From NCBI GenBank assembly GCA_009886055.1, contig VFJM01000157.1, positions 1-38,799 of the forward strand: 38,799 nucleotides of DNA, in the 5' to 3' direction. A model generated the notes under the pieces. The model made no database searches. It was not told the DNA's origin and saw only the letters and a list, made by a program, of their open reading frames with translations. The position numbers and the translations under genes are program-made. This stretch comes from Geobacter sp. (lineage in GTDB: Bacteria; Desulfobacterota; Desulfuromonadia; Geobacterales; Pseudopelobacteraceae). Position 1 is the stretch's first letter. Every line of letters starts with the position of its first letter. Positions 37,646 through 38,799 of this stretch are shown here, piece after piece.

Positions 37646-38799
37646 CTATGAGGGGGGGATTGATTCTCCCCCTTTTTGCGTGGTGCTCCACTCCCGCAAC
37701 GTTCGTACCCGCTCCACCGCCGGTGGATGGGAATAGTAAAAGGAGGCGTAGAAGGGGTGCGGGAACAGGTTGGACAGATTCTCGACTGACAGTTTGACCA
37801 TCGCCGAGGCCAGATCCTCCGGTTTTCCGGTCAGGTCGGCGGCAAAGCGGTCGGCCTCCCGTTCGTGGCAGCGCGAGCGCCAGGCAGAAAACGGCCCGAG
37901 CGGAAACAGAACCAGCGACGCGACAAAACCGAGCACGACCATCCTGGCCGGGAGCGAAACATCGCCCGGCAGGCCCAGAAGCCCCGGCAGTCCTGGCCAG
38001 GCGAGCAGCTTAAAGCTGATCCACGAACCGGCCAGCGCCATGATCTCCGCCCACAATAAACGTTTCCAGATATGCCCCTTCTTCCAGTGCCCGATCTCGT
38101 GGGCCAGCACCGCCACGATCTCGCCATGGCTCATCTGCCTGATCAGCGTATCGAACAGCACGATCCGCTTGACCTTGCCGATGCCGGTAAAATATGCGTT
38201 GGAATGCTTGCTGCGCCTGGATGCGTCCATCTGCATCACCCGCCCCACCTTCAGCCCGGCCCTCTCCATCATAACCCGGATTTCGTCCTCCAGCCCATCT
38301 TCGGTCACCGGCTCGAACGTGTTGAAGAGCGGTTCGATCACATAGGGGGAGATGAACATCATGAACAGGGTGAAGAGCGCCATGAAGCCCCATACCCAGA
38401 GCCACCAACTCTGCGGACTCCACTCAATCAACCGGAAGACGACGGTGACCAGGAACACCAGCAGGATCGCGCCGATGGCCTGTGATTTGAAAAAGTCAGC
38501 GATCCAGATGCGGGGGGTCGTGGTGTTGAAGCCGTAGCGCGCCTCGATACGGAAGGTGCCGTACAGGTCAAAGGGGATGCCGAGCAGGGTCGATACCCAG
38601 GTCAGCAGCAGAAAGAAGATGATGGCCGAGACGGATGACGAGCCGCCCAAGGTGCTGACGTACCGGTCATAGGTCGCAATCAACCCGCCGAACAGGAAGA
38701 CGATCAGTACGGCGTTGTCGAAGAGCGAATCCCACAACCCGAGTCGGCTTGAGTCGAAGGTATAGGCGGAGCTGCTGCGAAGCTTCTCCTCGTCGATGG
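37646..38799 (-). CDS. M48-family metallopeptidase, Ste24/CAAX-protease-like (5' end beyond window)
   Basis: VAVLAHEIGHWKKGHIWK (HExxH), SNAYFTGIGKVKRIVLFDTLIRQM, CHEREADRFAADLTGKPEDLASAMVKLS. The reading frame continues to the window end (IDEEKLRSSSAYTFDSSRLGLWDSLF), so the track start at 38737 is internal. Confidence 0.92.
   Translation of the reverse strand, partial: IDEEKLRSSSAYTFDSSRLGLWDSLFDNAVLIVFLFGGLIATYDRYVSTLGGSSSVSAIIFFLLLTWVSTLLGIPFDLYGTFRIEARYGFNTTTPRIWIADFFKSQAIGAILLVFLVTVVFRLIEWSPQSWWLWVWGFMALFTLFMMFISPYVIEPLFNTFEPVTEDGLEDEIRVMMERAGLKVGRVMQMDASRRSKHSNAYFTGIGKVKRIVLFDTLIRQMSHGEIVAVLAHEIGHWKKGHIWKRLLWAEIMALAGSWISFKLLAWPGLPGLLGLPGDVSLPARMVVLGFVASLVLFPLGPFSAWRSRCHEREADRFAADLTGKPEDLASAMVKLSVENLSNLFPHPFYASFYYSHPPAVERVRTLREWSTTQKGGESIPPS
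37650..37676 (+). terminator. Possible terminator of the XRE-cupin gene, inside the 3' end of the M48 gene
   Basis: AGGGGGGGATTGATTCTCCCCCTTTTT: G/C stem followed by T5. Confidence 0.5.

Overview
38.8 kb of GC-rich bacterial chromosome. Gene content suggests a Geobacter-like Desulfuromonadales genome, but this is inferred from gene types only. Most of it is core or metabolic: modABC; a rhomboid protease; a SNF2 helicase; RlpA; a caa3-type cytochrome oxidase cluster with SCO and CtaB; recD; a WYL regulator/PLD/TatD operon; aconitase A; a two-component system; a DinG-type helicase; a split chromate transporter; a MidA-like methyltransferase; a HAD hydrolase; RluD; a Do/HtrA protease; a XRE-cupin regulator; and an M48 peptidase. 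The parts most worth a second look are: (1) a two-gene, visibly more A/T-rich patch (about 28.5-32.3 kb) encoding a TPR lipoprotein and a PEGA-containing protein, both with CsgG/LpoB/TolB-N-like C-terminal regions; (2) a compound double-hairpin element just after that patch, with a perfect 21-bp stem, resembling REP/RAYT- or IS200/IS605-type non-autonomous DNA; (3) a two-unit palindromic repeat of about 165 bp present at two loci (1978-2150 and 19528-19691), one copy lying inside the modA 5' reading frame; (4) a RadC/JAB-like metalloprotease domain fused to a DinG/XPD helicase; (5) a possible alternative-pairing leader in front of the rhomboid gene; (6) long G/C homopolymers inside acnA. No CRISPR array, tRNA, rRNA or transposase gene was recognised. 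All calls come from reading the sequence and translations, with no database search.
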